Origin: UBA4466 sp963925035
Lineage (GTDB): Bacteria; Bacteroidota; Bacteroidia; Flavobacteriales_D; Crocinitomicaceae
Direction: 5' to 3'
Assembly (NCBI GenBank): GCA_963925035.1
Contig: CAWUSK010000039.1
Location: 37,345 to 101,344 of the forward strand
Length of the DNA stretch: 64,000 nt
The first letter of the stretch is position 1. Every line of letters starts with the position of its first letter. The position numbers and the translations under genes are program-made. Positions 19,025 through 28,804 of this stretch are shown here, in pieces. The notes below the pieces were generated by a model, which had not been told where the DNA came from, ran no database searches, and worked only from the letters and a program-made list of their open reading frames with translations.

Positions 19025-19498
19025 ATGAAAGTGAAATTGATTTGTGTAGGAAAAACAATGAGCAACTATTTGATTGAAGGAGAAAAAGAATATTTACAAC
19101 GCTTAAATCACTACAATAGTGTCGAAAAAATTGAAATTCCAGAAATTAAAAACGCTAAAAATCTCAGTAAGGATCAAATTAAAAAAACAGAGGGTGATTT
19201 AATCCAGAAACACATCCAACCGGCTGATATAATAATACTCTTAGATGAAAATGGCACAAGCTTTTCATCCGTGAAATTCGCCCATTACATGCAGAAAAAA
19301 TTCAATAGCGGGGGGAAAAACTTAATCTTCATTGTTGGAGGCGCTTACGGATTTTCGGATGAAATATATGCACTCGCACACGACAAAATCAGTCTTTCAA
19401 AAATGACGTTTTCACATCAAATGGTGCGAATCTTCTTCTTAGAACAAATTTACCGTGCATTCACCATTTTGAAAGGAGAGCCTTACCATCATGAATAA
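19025..19498 (+). CDS. rlmH: 23S rRNA (pseudouridine1915-N3)-methyltransferase RlmH
   Basis: 157 residues from the ATG at 19025 (MKVKLICVGKT), the family start; an upstream in-frame codon at 19007 adds six unconserved residues. SPOUT fold with IILLDENGTSFSS, the SAM-binding knot LIFIVGGAYGFSDE and the C-terminal signature SLSKMTFSHQMVRIFFLEQIYRA ... GEPYHHE. It methylates pseudouridine 1915 of 23S rRNA helix 69 in the assembled 70S ribosome. Single gene, divergent from DUF4783. Confidence 0.97.
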   Translation: MKVKLICVGKTMSNYLIEGEKEYLQRLNHYNSVEKIEIPEIKNAKNLSKDQIKKTEGDLIQKHIQPADIIILLDENGTSFSSVKFAHYMQKKFNSGGKNLIFIVGGAYGFSDEIYALAHDKISLSKMTFSHQMVRIFFLEQIYRAFTILKGEPYHHE

Positions 19499-19558
19499 TA
19501 ATTGGCTTGAAAGAAGAACTATTGATTATATTTAACACGAAAACTGCCAAGTTACTGC

Positions 19559-20899
19559 ATGAAATCTGTATCCAAAAGTGCTATTCTTACAATTCTTACA
19601 CAAATTCCAGCACAGTTATTTGGAGTTATAGCAGGTATTTTCATAACGAGGATTCTCGGACCAGAAGGAAGAGGTGTTTATGCCTTGTTTTTTGCCGACA
19701 TTTCATTACTATCAACAATTCTAGGCTTCAGTGTTGGCACTGCAATTACCTTCTATGTAGCCAATAAAAAAATTGCACGAGAAAAAACCATAGGTATCAG
19801 CTTACTATTTTCATTCGTAACCATTGTTCTTAGCTTCTTAATGCTTGCCATTTGGCTCAACCTTCCAATTTCAAGTCTTTTTATTCCAAGTAAAAATCTA
19901 ACTGGCTCTTTCATTCTTATTTTTTGCTGTTTCGTTGTAATTAATCACATTGACATTCTTTATGCTGCCTTTTTTCAAGGGGAAAAACGTTTTGGGATCG
20001 TTAATCGCGTTCTACTGGTCAATAGTTTCTTGAATTTTGGGTTGTACGGTGGGTTGTTTATCATCTTCTACTTTGATGTTTATGCAATTGGGATTAACGA
20101 AGTGCTGCTCACAGCACTCATTGTTATGTTTTTAAATTTCATGCATTGGAATTATCATTATAAAAAACATTACAACTATACAATTTCATTCAAATTGAAC
20201 TGGAAAAATGATATTCAACCCTTCATTCGCTTTATGGGACTTGATCACTTAGCAAATATCGTTACGTTTTTCAATAACCGATTGGTATTGTGGATCATCG
20301 CATTTTACATGAGTAATGAAGCCATTGGTCTATTTGCCCTAGCATTTGGAATTACACAATTGCTCTCGATGCTTTCAAACCCACTATCTCAAGTGCTTTT
20401 CCCCGTAATTTGGGCGGACGATGCTAAAAAGCATTTAAAAACTTACATTTTGTTTTGTCGTGCTCATTTTTCCATTTTGCTAGTTATCTCGTTCGTTGGA
20501 ATTGTTGTTACGCCTTTTGTCCTCCCTATCGTTTATGGTGTCGATTTTTCTTCCTCTATTTTACCCTTGCAAATCATGTTTTTACCAGCCATATTTTCGT
20601 GCCAAACAAAAATTTTCACAGGAATTCTTTTTGCTGAAAACAAAGTGAAAATTTACCTTTTCTCCGCATTAGCAGGATTAGTCGTCACTTTGGTTCTCAA
20701 TTTTACACTTATCCCTTCATACGGAATTGAAGGTGCGGCAATTGCTTCTTCCCTGTCATTTATCACCACTTTTATTGTGGTCTATTTGGCCATGGCGTTA
20801 AACGTAAAACTACCTTCCAATAACCTGTTTTTTCTAACCAAAAGCGATTGGGGGAAAATTAAAAACACCCTTAAATACAAGGGCATTTCGAAGAACTAA
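19559..20899 (+). CDS. Polysaccharide flippase, Wzx/MOP family (first copy)
   Basis: 446 residues, about 12 membrane helices. The N-terminal LTQIPAQLFGVIAGIFITRILGPEGRGVYAL is characteristic of the MOP superfamily (Wzx-type O-unit or lipid-linked sugar translocases). The family moves polyprenyl-linked oligosaccharide across the inner membrane. It opens the polysaccharide locus and is followed by a polymerase-like membrane protein. A second, clearly different flippase lies at 22336. Confidence 0.88.
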   Translation: MKSVSKSAILTILTQIPAQLFGVIAGIFITRILGPEGRGVYALFFADISLLSTILGFSVGTAITFYVANKKIAREKTIGISLLFSFVTIVLSFLMLAIWLNLPISSLFIPSKNLTGSFILIFCCFVVINHIDILYAAFFQGEKRFGIVNRVLLVNSFLNFGLYGGLFIIFYFDVYAIGINEVLLTALIVMFLNFMHWNYHYKKHYNYTISFKLNWKNDIQPFIRFMGLDHLANIVTFFNNRLVLWIIAFYMSNEAIGLFALAFGITQLLSMLSNPLSQVLFPVIWADDAKKHLKTYILFCRAHFSILLVISFVGIVVTPFVLPIVYGVDFSSSILPLQIMFLPAIFSCQTKIFTGILFAENKVKIYLFSALAGLVVTLVLNFTLIPSYGIEGAAIASSLSFITTFIVVYLAMALNVKLPSNNLFFLTKSDWGKIKNTLKYKGISKN

Positions 20900-20940
20900 A
20901 TGATTATTAATTGCTACATTCGTAAAAACTAAAGGAAGAC

Positions 20941-22287
20941 TTGGAAGCCACATACTTTTCATTACTTGATATAATTCCAGTTTTTTTCTGGGCAATCATA
21001 ATCCTAGTTGTGGCCTTAGTAGTTCGAAGTTCAAAAAGACATTTACCAGAATACAAATATTACTTGCCTAACCTGTTGGCGAAAATGTTTTTTGGGGTCG
21101 TGTTTGGCTTAGTATACTTTTTCTTATACGGAGGAGGAGATACAACAGCTTATTTCGATGGAGCAGTTTGTATGAACAATCTATTTTTTAAGTCTCCGGA
21201 ATTGTACTTTGAACAACTTTTCAATCCACCGAGCCATTTTCAATACACCACTTTCTACGATTCCACTACTGGTTATCCACCGGGTTGGATTTTTAGAGAA
21301 CCTGAAGGGTTTTTCGTTTCAAAAATCATTTCTATCCTGTCTTTTTTCACCTTGAAGAGTTATTTTGCAATGACCTTGATCGTGGCAACTTTTACGGCGT
21401 ATGCCTCTTGGAAATTATACCAATTGGTGCGTTCTTACAATTTCTGCAACGAAAAACTATTAGCCTTTGGCATATTGTTTTTACCGTCCGTGAATTTCTG
21501 GTGCTCGGGAATTTCAAAGGACAGCATTGTTTTCATTGCAACCATCTTTCTAATTTACAATGCCTTTATAATCATCTCAAAAGAACACAAAAGTAGCATA
21601 ATCAATTTTATCATGCTCGCGCTCATGGCGTTCATTGTTTTTCATATCCGACCTTTTATTTTAGCAGCCATTTTAATCCCCTTGTTTTTTAGTGTAAGCG
21701 CCAGATTGGTGCGCGTATTAGGTGGAGGAAACATGGCTGTCATTGCTTTTAGAACAATTATTCTTGTTTCTGGGGGAGTTTTCTTAGGAGGCACATTTGT
21801 ATTGCAGTCAGAGCAAGATTTTATCTCTTCAAACAGTGTTTTTCAACAAGCTTCTTTAATTCAACAAGATTTTCAAAACAACGATACCTATGGTGATAAA
21901 AAATACGACCTGGGCAAAGTTGAGTTTACGAGTGTCGGCCTTTTAAAAGTAATGCCGCTGGCCATTTTCACGGGTATTTACAGACCTTTCATCTGGGAAG
22001 CTTTGAGTCCTACGTTAATTCTAAACGGAATTGAAAGCGTTATTTTTCTCTACTTTACATTTTTGTTTTTCCGGAAAAATGCACTTAAAAAATGGGCTTT
22101 AATTCGAAGCCATGAATTCCTGATATTTTGTCTTTTATTCATTCTCATCATTGGGTTTATGACTGGAATGACTTCTGTTTTATACGGTGTGCTAGTTCGC
22201 CTTCGAGCACCGCTTCTGCCATTTTTATTTATCCTCCTTACCGTTAAATGGGGAGAAAAAATAATTCAGCTAAATACTAAAAACTAG
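20941..22287 (+). CDS. Polytopic membrane protein, possible Wzy-type polymerase
   Basis: 448 residues, TTG start, about ten to twelve hydrophobic segments. A large loop after the second or third helix contains GGGDTTAYFDGA and FNPPSHFQYTTFYDSTTGYP; another conserved-looking stretch is LPSVNFWCSGISKDSIVF. Aromatic-rich periplasmic loops and position between two flippase genes fit a Wzy polymerase or a membrane glycosyltransferase, but such proteins share little sequence, so this remains inference. The 3' end is followed by an AT-rich gap of 48 bases. Confidence 0.7.
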   Translation: MEATYFSLLDIIPVFFWAIIILVVALVVRSSKRHLPEYKYYLPNLLAKMFFGVVFGLVYFFLYGGGDTTAYFDGAVCMNNLFFKSPELYFEQLFNPPSHFQYTTFYDSTTGYPPGWIFREPEGFFVSKIISILSFFTLKSYFAMTLIVATFTAYASWKLYQLVRSYNFCNEKLLAFGILFLPSVNFWCSGISKDSIVFIATIFLIYNAFIIISKEHKSSIINFIMLALMAFIVFHIRPFILAAILIPLFFSVSARLVRVLGGGNMAVIAFRTIILVSGGVFLGGTFVLQSEQDFISSNSVFQQASLIQQDFQNNDTYGDKKYDLGKVEFTSVGLLKVMPLAIFTGIYRPFIWEALSPTLILNGIESVIFLYFTFLFFRKNALKKWALIRSHEFLIFCLLFILIIGFMTGMTSVLYGVLVRLRAPLLPFLFILLTVKWGEKIIQLNTKN

Positions 22288-22335
22288 TTTATCATTTATG
22301 AAAAATAATTTTATAACTAGGTCAATTATCTTGAA

Positions 22336-23781
22336 ATGACAGACCAAATTAGACAAAACGTAATTTCAGGAGTCAAGTGGAATGGAATTGGTCAATTTAG
22401 CCGTCAATTCATAAGCTTCGGGGTAATGATTGTGTTGACACGTTTGTTAAACCCAGTTGAATTTGGTCAAATTGGAATTTTACTTTTCTTTATAGGTATT
22501 TCTGATGTTTTCATTAATTCAGGTTTAAGCACAGCATTAATTCAGCAAAAAAGTAAATCAACTATTGATTATTCTACAGTGTTTATTTTTAACTTAACTG
22601 TTAGCCTTGCCTTTTATATTATCTTTTTTTTAGGAGCACCACTTATCGCATCATATTTTGAACAACCTGAATTAACTGAACTTTGTCGTATTCTTGCTTT
22701 CGTTTTTATTATTAACGCATGTGGAACAGTACAATCAACTATTCTTACAATTAATTTAGATTTTAGAAAACAAAATCTCATCTCCGTTATTGGCGTTGCA
22801 GTTTCTGGTCTTTTCGCCTTATCTATGGCCTTCAATGGTTACAAGGTTTATAGTCTTGTTGGACAACTACTTGCATTTGCGTTAACAACTAACTTGTTAC
22901 TTTGGCTAACATCGAAATGGAGACCCAAGTTCATTTTTAGTGCAAAATCGTTCAAGCGATTGTTCAAATTTGGATCAAGTATATTATTATCTTCAATTTT
23001 AGATAAAATATTTACAACTGTTGATAATCTGATTGTCGGAAAAATATTTAACACTACACAATTGGGTTTTTATACTCGTGCGAAATCCACAAATGATCTA
23101 CCAATTCAAAACACTACAGGTATATTATCCTCCGTGTTTTTCCCCGTATTTTCAAAACTAAATGACAAAGACGAACTTAGAAGACTTCATTTAAAATTTA
23201 TTAGATTAATTGCATATTTAATCCTTCCACTTATGATTGGATTAGCGATTGTAGCAGAACCATTAACTCTTGTTTTATTCGGAGAGAAGTGGCTTCCTTC
23301 TAGCTCAATGTTACAAATTCTTGCAATTTACGGTCTATTATACCCGATGAGTGTAATTCTTGTACAAACGTTATTAGTCCTTGGTGAAAGCCGCATGTTT
23401 TTAAAGCTCGATATTTATAAGAAATTCATTTTATTAGCTTTAATGATCATGGGCTCTTTCCATTCAATTGAATTCTTCCTAATATCCATTTGTATTGGGC
23501 ATTACATTGGGTTTATATTAAATTTAATTATTGTTTCTAAAACCCTGAAACTTCCAATAAGTTCATACTTAACAGTTTTCACGCCTACAATCATCATTAC
23601 CTTGGCAATGGCACTATTCGTAATCTTTATAAGCAATTTTGACTTTCCGTCGACTGCAGTCAAGTTAATTACCCAAGTCACCACAGGTATTATTTCTTAT
23701 ATTAGCCTTTCGATAATTTTTAAAATAGATAACTTCATATTTTTTAAGAACTTATTGCTAAAAAAAATAAACCGTAAATGA
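22336..23781 (+). CDS. Polysaccharide flippase, WzxC-like MOP family (second copy)
   Basis: 481 residues, about 14 membrane helices. The start MTDQIRQNVISGVKWNGIGQFSRQFI, then VLTRLLNPVEFGQIGILLFF and the central FGSSILLSSILDKIFTTVDNLIVGKIF are typical of the polysaccharide_synt_3/WzxC branch. It exports lipid-linked repeat units or colanic-acid-like polymers in known relatives. The next gene starts inside its stop codon (ATGA), which opens a tightly packed block running to 31.5 kb. The local sequence looks more AT-rich than the first flippase (visual impression). Confidence 0.9.
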   Translation: MTDQIRQNVISGVKWNGIGQFSRQFISFGVMIVLTRLLNPVEFGQIGILLFFIGISDVFINSGLSTALIQQKSKSTIDYSTVFIFNLTVSLAFYIIFFLGAPLIASYFEQPELTELCRILAFVFIINACGTVQSTILTINLDFRKQNLISVIGVAVSGLFALSMAFNGYKVYSLVGQLLAFALTTNLLLWLTSKWRPKFIFSAKSFKRLFKFGSSILLSSILDKIFTTVDNLIVGKIFNTTQLGFYTRAKSTNDLPIQNTTGILSSVFFPVFSKLNDKDELRRLHLKFIRLIAYLILPLMIGLAIVAEPLTLVLFGEKWLPSSSMLQILAIYGLLYPMSVILVQTLLVLGESRMFLKLDIYKKFILLALMIMGSFHSIEFFLISICIGHYIGFILNLIIVSKTLKLPISSYLTVFTPTIIITLAMALFVIFISNFDFPSTAVKLITQVTTGIISYISLSIIFKIDNFIFFKNLLLKKINRK

Positions 23782-24881
23782 AAACGACCGTTACACAACC
23801 ATCTCTCCCTCCTTTGGATGAATTTTATAATTCTCTCAAGCAAATTTGGGAATCAAAATGGTTGACGAATGGAGGTCCATTTCATGAACAATTAGAAATT
23901 GAACTCGCTAAACGATTGGGGGTAAAGTATCTTTCACTTTTTTCAAATGGCACCCTTGCACTTATTAGCGCAATACAAGCATTAAAATTAACTGGGGAAG
24001 TAATCACTACGCCTTTTAGTTTTGTGGCTACCACGCATTCTTTATGGTGGAACGGTTTAACACCTGTATTTGTAGACATTGATCCAATCACTTTCAATTT
24101 AGACCCTAAAAAAATTGAATCTGCAATAACAAGTAAAACTACGGCAATATTACCGGTTCATGTTTACGGTAAACCTTGTAATACAGAAGAAATCAATCGA
24201 ATTGCGGACAAACACAATTTAAAAATTATTTACGACGCAGCACACGCTTTTGATGTTAAAACAGATAATAATTCAATATTAAATTTTGGGGATTTATCAA
24301 TTTTAAGTTTTCATGCTACAAAAGTCTTTAACACCATCGAGGGAGGAGCAATCATAAGCCATTCTCCAGAGATGAAAAAAACAATTGATTTTTTGAAGAA
24401 TTTTGGCTTTGAGGATGAAACAACGGTTGTTGGCCCCGGAATTAATGCTAAAATGAACGAGATACAAGCCGCCTATGGCTTGTTGCAATTGAAATGCATA
24501 GATGTAGAAATAAGTAGACGAAAAGTTGTACATGACTTTTACATTGAAAACTTAAAAAACGTAGAAGGAATTACTTTAAAAGAAAAGGCAAATAATGAGT
24601 CCGAAAACTATTCATATTTTCCGATTTTGGTAGAGAAATCGTATTCAATTACGCGAGATGAACTTTACGAAAAATTAAAACGTAATGACATTCTTGCCCG
24701 AAGGTATTTTTATCCTTTAATAAGTCAATTTCCTCCTTATAACGATTTGCCTTCTGCATTGCCAGAAAACTTACCAATTTCGAAGTCTATTTCTGAAAAA
24801 GTTTTATGCTTGCCAATTTTTGCTGATTTAAGCGTTGAAACAGTGAAAATCATTTGTGACATCATAAAAAATACTGATTAA
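23778..24881 (+). CDS. DegT/DnrJ/EryC1/StrS-family sugar aminotransferase
   Basis: 367 residues, normal length. PLP enzyme of fold type I: SNGTLALISAIQAL near the N-terminus binds the phosphate, IIYDAAHAFDV carries the ring-stacking Asp, and the Schiff-base lysine is Lys182 in SILSFHATKVFNTIEGG. The family transaminates keto-sugar nucleotides, usually dTDP- or UDP-4-keto or 3-keto sugars. Four-base overlap with the flippase and a one-base gap to wbqC. The sugar substrate cannot be read from the sequence; a 3-amino-3,6-dideoxyhexose is a reasonable guess from the WbqC and GNAT neighbours. Confidence 0.92.
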   Translation: MKTTVTQPSLPPLDEFYNSLKQIWESKWLTNGGPFHEQLEIELAKRLGVKYLSLFSNGTLALISAIQALKLTGEVITTPFSFVATTHSLWWNGLTPVFVDIDPITFNLDPKKIESAITSKTTAILPVHVYGKPCNTEEINRIADKHNLKIIYDAAHAFDVKTDNNSILNFGDLSILSFHATKVFNTIEGGAIISHSPEMKKTIDFLKNFGFEDETTVVGPGINAKMNEIQAAYGLLQLKCIDVEISRRKVVHDFYIENLKNVEGITLKEKANNESENYSYFPILVEKSYSITRDELYEKLKRNDILARRYFYPLISQFPPYNDLPSALPENLPISKSISEKVLCLPIFADLSVETVKIICDIIKNTD

Positions 24882-24882
24882 T

Positions 24883-25596
24883 ATGAATGTTGGAATAATG
24901 CAACCATATTTCCTGCCGAATATAGCACACTTCAGTTTAATCGAAAAAACGGAACACTGGATTATTTTTGATTCCGTACAATTTATTAGACATGGATGGA
25001 TTGAAAGAAATCGTGTTTTAAAACCTAATGGTGGTTGGCAGTATATTAGTATACCATTGGTTAAACATTCAAGAGAAACATTAATAAAAGATGTTCAAAT
25101 TAGAACAACCGAAAATTGGGAATCAAAAATATTTAGTCAATTAGAACATTATAAAAAAAAGGCGCCTTTTTACAATGAAACAATCCAATTACTAAAAGAA
25201 TGCTTTAATATTCAAACCAATTCTATATCAGAACTAAATGCGCATGCATTAAAAACGATATGTGCGTACTTAGACATTCAATTTCATTTTGAATTTTATT
25301 CAAAAATGGACATGGAAATACCAGAGGCTAAGCATGCAGGTGATTGGGCATTACAAATTTGTAAGAAAATAAACGTCAAAAGCTATACAAATCCAATAAG
25401 CGGTCAACACCTATTTGACGCAAGTGAATTTAATGAATCAAACATTAAACTGCAGTTCCTAGAATCTATTGATAGTGAATATCCACAGAAAGGAAATGAA
25501 TTTGAGTCGGGATTATCGATTATAGACTCTCTTATGTTTAATCCAATAAATGATGTTCAAAAATTAATAAAAACGTATACGATACATGAGGCTTGA
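24883..25596 (+). CDS. WbqC family protein
   Basis: 237 residues. The N-terminus MNVGIMQPYFLPNIAHFSLI, VQFIRHGWIERNRV, the histidine/serine block PLVKHSRETLIKDV and SYTNPISGQHLF match the WbqC family, found in O-antigen clusters with amino-sugar genes. Family members are thought to act as acyl- or aminoacyl-transfer enzymes on amino sugars, but the reaction is not firmly known. It overlaps the next gene by 11 bases. Confidence 0.88.
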   Translation: MNVGIMQPYFLPNIAHFSLIEKTEHWIIFDSVQFIRHGWIERNRVLKPNGGWQYISIPLVKHSRETLIKDVQIRTTENWESKIFSQLEHYKKKAPFYNETIQLLKECFNIQTNSISELNAHALKTICAYLDIQFHFEFYSKMDMEIPEAKHAGDWALQICKKINVKSYTNPISGQHLFDASEFNESNIKLQFLESIDSEYPQKGNEFESGLSIIDSLMFNPINDVQKLIKTYTIHEA

Positions 25597-26530
25597 AACT
25601 GGAGGGTATTTTGAATTAGAACTTGGTAAACACAATGATTTACATAGTAAAGGTCTTTTTTTAAATTCTGCAAGAAATTGCCTGAAACACATTCTGCTAC
25701 ACAAAGAAATCTCAAAAATTTATTTACCATTTTACACATGTGAAGTTTTATTGGAGCCAATAATTCAATGCAAGGTGGCTTATGAGTTTTATAGTATTGA
25801 TGATCAACTAGAACCTATCCTCAATTTTGAAATTGAGGATGATAGTGCTATTCTTTTTATCAATTATTTTGGTGTTAAAACAGATAACATTATTTCACTT
25901 GCGAACAGATTTGACTTCGTAATTATTGACAACTCTCAAGCTTTATTTTGTGAGCCTATAGAGAATACACATTGCTTTTACTCTCCGAGAAAATTCATTG
26001 GCATGCCAGATGGAGGTGTTTTATTTTCTGATGCTATGAATAACAATTATGAAATTGATTATTCAGTCGATAGAGCCTCACATTTACTAATTAGGTTGGA
26101 TTCGAATGCAAAAAATGGATATCCCGTATTTTGTGAAAATGATTCTGAAATTTCAAATCTACCAATTTTACAGATTTCCAAATTGTCACGTGCAATATAC
26201 GACAACGCGTCATTGGATATTATTAAGGAGAAAAGAAATACAAACTTTAATTATTTACATTCATTCTTTAAAGATACAAATGAATTAAATTTAATTACTT
26301 CTAACTGCGGTCCATTAGTTTATCCGTTATTAATTGAAGGTGGTAGCCTATTAAAAAATAAATTGATACAAAACGACGTATTTGTCGCTACTTATTGGAA
26401 GAACATTGTCCCGTATTTGAATGAAAATTCAATTGAATCATATCTTGTTGAAAATCTTGTTCCCTTACCAATAGATCAAAGAATTACAAAGGAAGAGTTG
26501 GACAAAATAATAAGTTTGGCGCAACTATGA
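25586..26530 (+). CDS. Divergent DegT-like PLP-fold protein
   Basis: 314 residues, about 50 shorter than typical DegT enzymes. The fold is still recognisable: LNSARNCLKHILL (phosphate-binding start), IYLPFYTCEVLLEPI, ILFINYFGVKTD, FVIIDNSQALF in the Asp position, and YSPRKFIGMPDGGVLF with a lysine (Lys136) where the PLP Schiff base is expected. The C-terminal lid region is short (YWKNIVPYLNEN ... LPLPIDQR). It may be a second aminotransferase, a dehydratase, or a non-catalytic partner of the DegT gene 0.7 kb upstream. The substrate is unknown. It overlaps both neighbours. Confidence 0.78.
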   Translation: MRLETGGYFELELGKHNDLHSKGLFLNSARNCLKHILLHKEISKIYLPFYTCEVLLEPIIQCKVAYEFYSIDDQLEPILNFEIEDDSAILFINYFGVKTDNIISLANRFDFVIIDNSQALFCEPIENTHCFYSPRKFIGMPDGGVLFSDAMNNNYEIDYSVDRASHLLIRLDSNAKNGYPVFCENDSEISNLPILQISKLSRAIYDNASLDIIKEKRNTNFNYLHSFFKDTNELNLITSNCGPLVYPLLIEGGSLLKNKLIQNDVFVATYWKNIVPYLNENSIESYLVENLVPLPIDQRITKEELDKIISLAQL

Positions 26531-27009
26531 ATTGCTACCTCCGCCCTTTAGTCAAAGAAGATGCGCAAGTTTCATACAACTGGAGAAACGACAGCGAAAT
26601 CTGGAAACATACAGGTTCTAGACCAAATATATTAATTACTCCGCAAATTGAAGAAACTTGGATTTTGGAGGCTATTGCGCGAAAAAATGAAATTAGATTT
26701 GCCATCTGCATTGAAGAAACTAATGAATATATCGGGAATGTACAATTAACCAAAATCACCGAAATTGATGCGGAATTTCATATTTTTATCGGAATGAAAC
26801 AATTTTGGGGTATGAATCTAGGGCAGAAAGCAACATTATTAATGCTTAATTACGGATTTGAAAAATTAAAATTAAAAGCTATTTATCTATTCGTTTCCAA
26901 AAAAAATGGTGCTGCAATCAGCATCTATAAAAAATGTGGATTTATTAGTATTGAAGAAAATAATGACAATAATTATAAGATGATTATTAAAAACACTAAA
27001 TATATATGA
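26527..27009 (+). CDS. GNAT family N-acetyltransferase
   Basis: 160 residues. RimJ/RimL-type GNAT: YLRPLVKEDAQVSYNWRNDSEIW, IGNVQLTKI, FHIFIGMKQFWGMNLGQKATLLMLNYGF (acetyl-CoA loop) and AISIYKKCGFISIEE. In sugar clusters, similar enzymes acetylate amino sugars made by DegT enzymes. Four-base overlaps (ATGA) on both sides tie it to the aminotransferase-like gene and the next glycosyltransferase. Substrate inferred from context. Confidence 0.88.
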   Translation: MNCYLRPLVKEDAQVSYNWRNDSEIWKHTGSRPNILITPQIEETWILEAIARKNEIRFAICIEETNEYIGNVQLTKITEIDAEFHIFIGMKQFWGMNLGQKATLLMLNYGFEKLKLKAIYLFVSKKNGAAISIYKKCGFISIEENNDNNYKMIIKNTKYI

Positions 27010-27914
27010 AGCCATTGGTTAGTGTTTGGATGGTTACTTATAATCACGAGAAGTATATTAGACAAGCGATTGAAAGTATATTGAGTCAAAATGTTGAATT
27101 CACTTATGAAATCGTTATTGGGGAAGATTGCTCTACAGACAATACAAGGGCAATTTTAAAAGAATTGGAGGCTAAACACCCCAATATAATTAAACCCATT
27201 TACCATGTAGAGAACGTTGGACCATCAAGAAATGCCTATGAGTTTGTGTTACCCGCCTGTCAAGGAAAATACATTGCTGTACTTGAAGGAGATGATTATT
27301 GGACTGACAATAATAAATTACAAAAACAAATAGACTTTTTAGAGAAAAATGAGGATTACTCAGCAAGTGGACATCAATCAACATTAATTTTTGAAAATTC
27401 TAAAGAACCACCTAGATTATTTGGAGAAACTTCTGATACAAGCTATAATGTAAATGATTTTTTACAGCATCGGAAATTTCATACTTGCTCATTAGTCTAC
27501 AGAACCGAGATCATAAAAAGTGCATTACCTTTTCCATCAAAAATAATTTCAGCGGATAGAGCTATTTATGCAATGTTAGCCAGTCATGGAAATATCAAAT
27601 ATTTTGCAGACGCTATGTGTGTTTATCGTAAACACAACTTTGGAGTGTCAACAGCTATTACTGTAAAAAAACTTGAATTAGATTTATTGATGCTTCCTTG
27701 GTTAAAGCAACATTCTGCAAAATTTCCGGTTAGTAAATTGCGTGCCTTTATTCACTTGACCATTTTTACCTATCCGCAAAAAACCACAAAGTGCCAAGCC
27801 CTAAAACATTACGCATTATTTACTTTTTTTTCCTTTTCTTATTTCCCGAAAAATTTAGGAGATGTAAAGTGGGGAACAATAGATTTTTTTAAACTTTTAT
27901 TTAAAAAAAATTAG
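27006..27914 (+). CDS. Glycosyltransferase family 2
   Basis: 302 residues. GT-A fold: VSVWMVTYNHEKYIRQAIESIL, EIVIGEDCSTDNTRAIL, and the metal-binding acidic motif VLEGDDYWTD. The C-terminal third is basic and may sit on the membrane. It transfers a sugar from a nucleotide donor to a lipid-linked acceptor; donor and acceptor are unknown. Start overlaps the GNAT stop by four bases. Confidence 0.93.
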   Translation: MKPLVSVWMVTYNHEKYIRQAIESILSQNVEFTYEIVIGEDCSTDNTRAILKELEAKHPNIIKPIYHVENVGPSRNAYEFVLPACQGKYIAVLEGDDYWTDNNKLQKQIDFLEKNEDYSASGHQSTLIFENSKEPPRLFGETSDTSYNVNDFLQHRKFHTCSLVYRTEIIKSALPFPSKIISADRAIYAMLASHGNIKYFADAMCVYRKHNFGVSTAITVKKLELDLLMLPWLKQHSAKFPVSKLRAFIHLTIFTYPQKTTKCQALKHYALFTFFSFSYFPKNLGDVKWGTIDFFKLLFKKN

Positions 27915-27916
27915 AT

Positions 27917-28804
27917 ATGGAGTTAATAACAATAGGAATGCCTGTATTTAATGACATTAAGTTTATCGAAGAATCAATACAAAGTATTCTTTCCCAATCT
28001 TTCGTCAATTTCAAATTACTAATCTCCGATGACGGTGCAACGGATGGGAGCCAATCAATTTGTGAGAAATATGAAAAACTAGATAGTCGAGTAGTTTACA
28101 TACGACAAGAAATCAATCTAGGCATTTCAAAAAACATGCAATTCTTACTCAATTCGAGCGAAACAGAATTCTTTATATGGGCAGCAGATGATGATATTTG
28201 GCATGTCGATTTTCTTCAAGAAACGAATAATTTATTGGTCAAAAACCCAGATTCAATTGTCGCATTTTCGAAGTATAATCTTATCGATGAAAAAAACAAC
28301 ACAATTTCTACCATTTCAAATCCCAACTACAGTTCAACATCTTCATATCATCGATTAAAAAACTTTATAAAGAATTCTGACGACGGATTTGGTTATGGAT
28401 TGTTTAGAACTTCTCAAATCAAAAAAGTTCATTTTCCAACATGGTGGTGGCCGAATAAAAACACACCATATAACAACATTTTTCCTACACTTTGCTTCTA
28501 TCTTGCAAAAGGAAATTATTTGGAATATACAGAAGAACCTCTATTTTTTAAAAGAGTGAAAACTGAAAAAAACACCAATCACAAACTCATTGGACAAGGA
28601 AATGCTTTTAAAGAAACGGCTGCATATATTATTCGCCGATTTAACCTAATTACTTTTTCAACTAAAGAAATCCGTAAGGCAAATTCAGGCTTGTTAGCAC
28701 TTAGAATTTACCCAATAATATTTTATCATTGGTTTTTCATATCTTCATACCAGCAAATTAAACTTTCTTTAAAAAGCTTCATAAAAAATAGACTTCGAAA
28801 TTGA
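27917..28804 (+). CDS. Glycosyltransferase family 2
   Basis: 295 residues. GT-A fold with ITIGMPVFNDIKFIEESIQSIL, KLLISDDGATDGSQSI and the acidic motif FIWAADDDIWHVDFL. Differs clearly from the preceding GT2 enzyme, so it is likely to add a different sugar. Two bases after the previous stop; the next gene starts with TTG inside its stop codon. Confidence 0.92.
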   Translation: MELITIGMPVFNDIKFIEESIQSILSQSFVNFKLLISDDGATDGSQSICEKYEKLDSRVVYIRQEINLGISKNMQFLLNSSETEFFIWAADDDIWHVDFLQETNNLLVKNPDSIVAFSKYNLIDEKNNTISTISNPNYSSTSSYHRLKNFIKNSDDGFGYGLFRTSQIKKVHFPTWWWPNKNTPYNNIFPTLCFYLAKGNYLEYTEEPLFFKRVKTEKNTNHKLIGQGNAFKETAAYIIRRFNLITFSTKEIRKANSGLLALRIYPIIFYHWFFISSYQQIKLSLKSFIKNRLRN

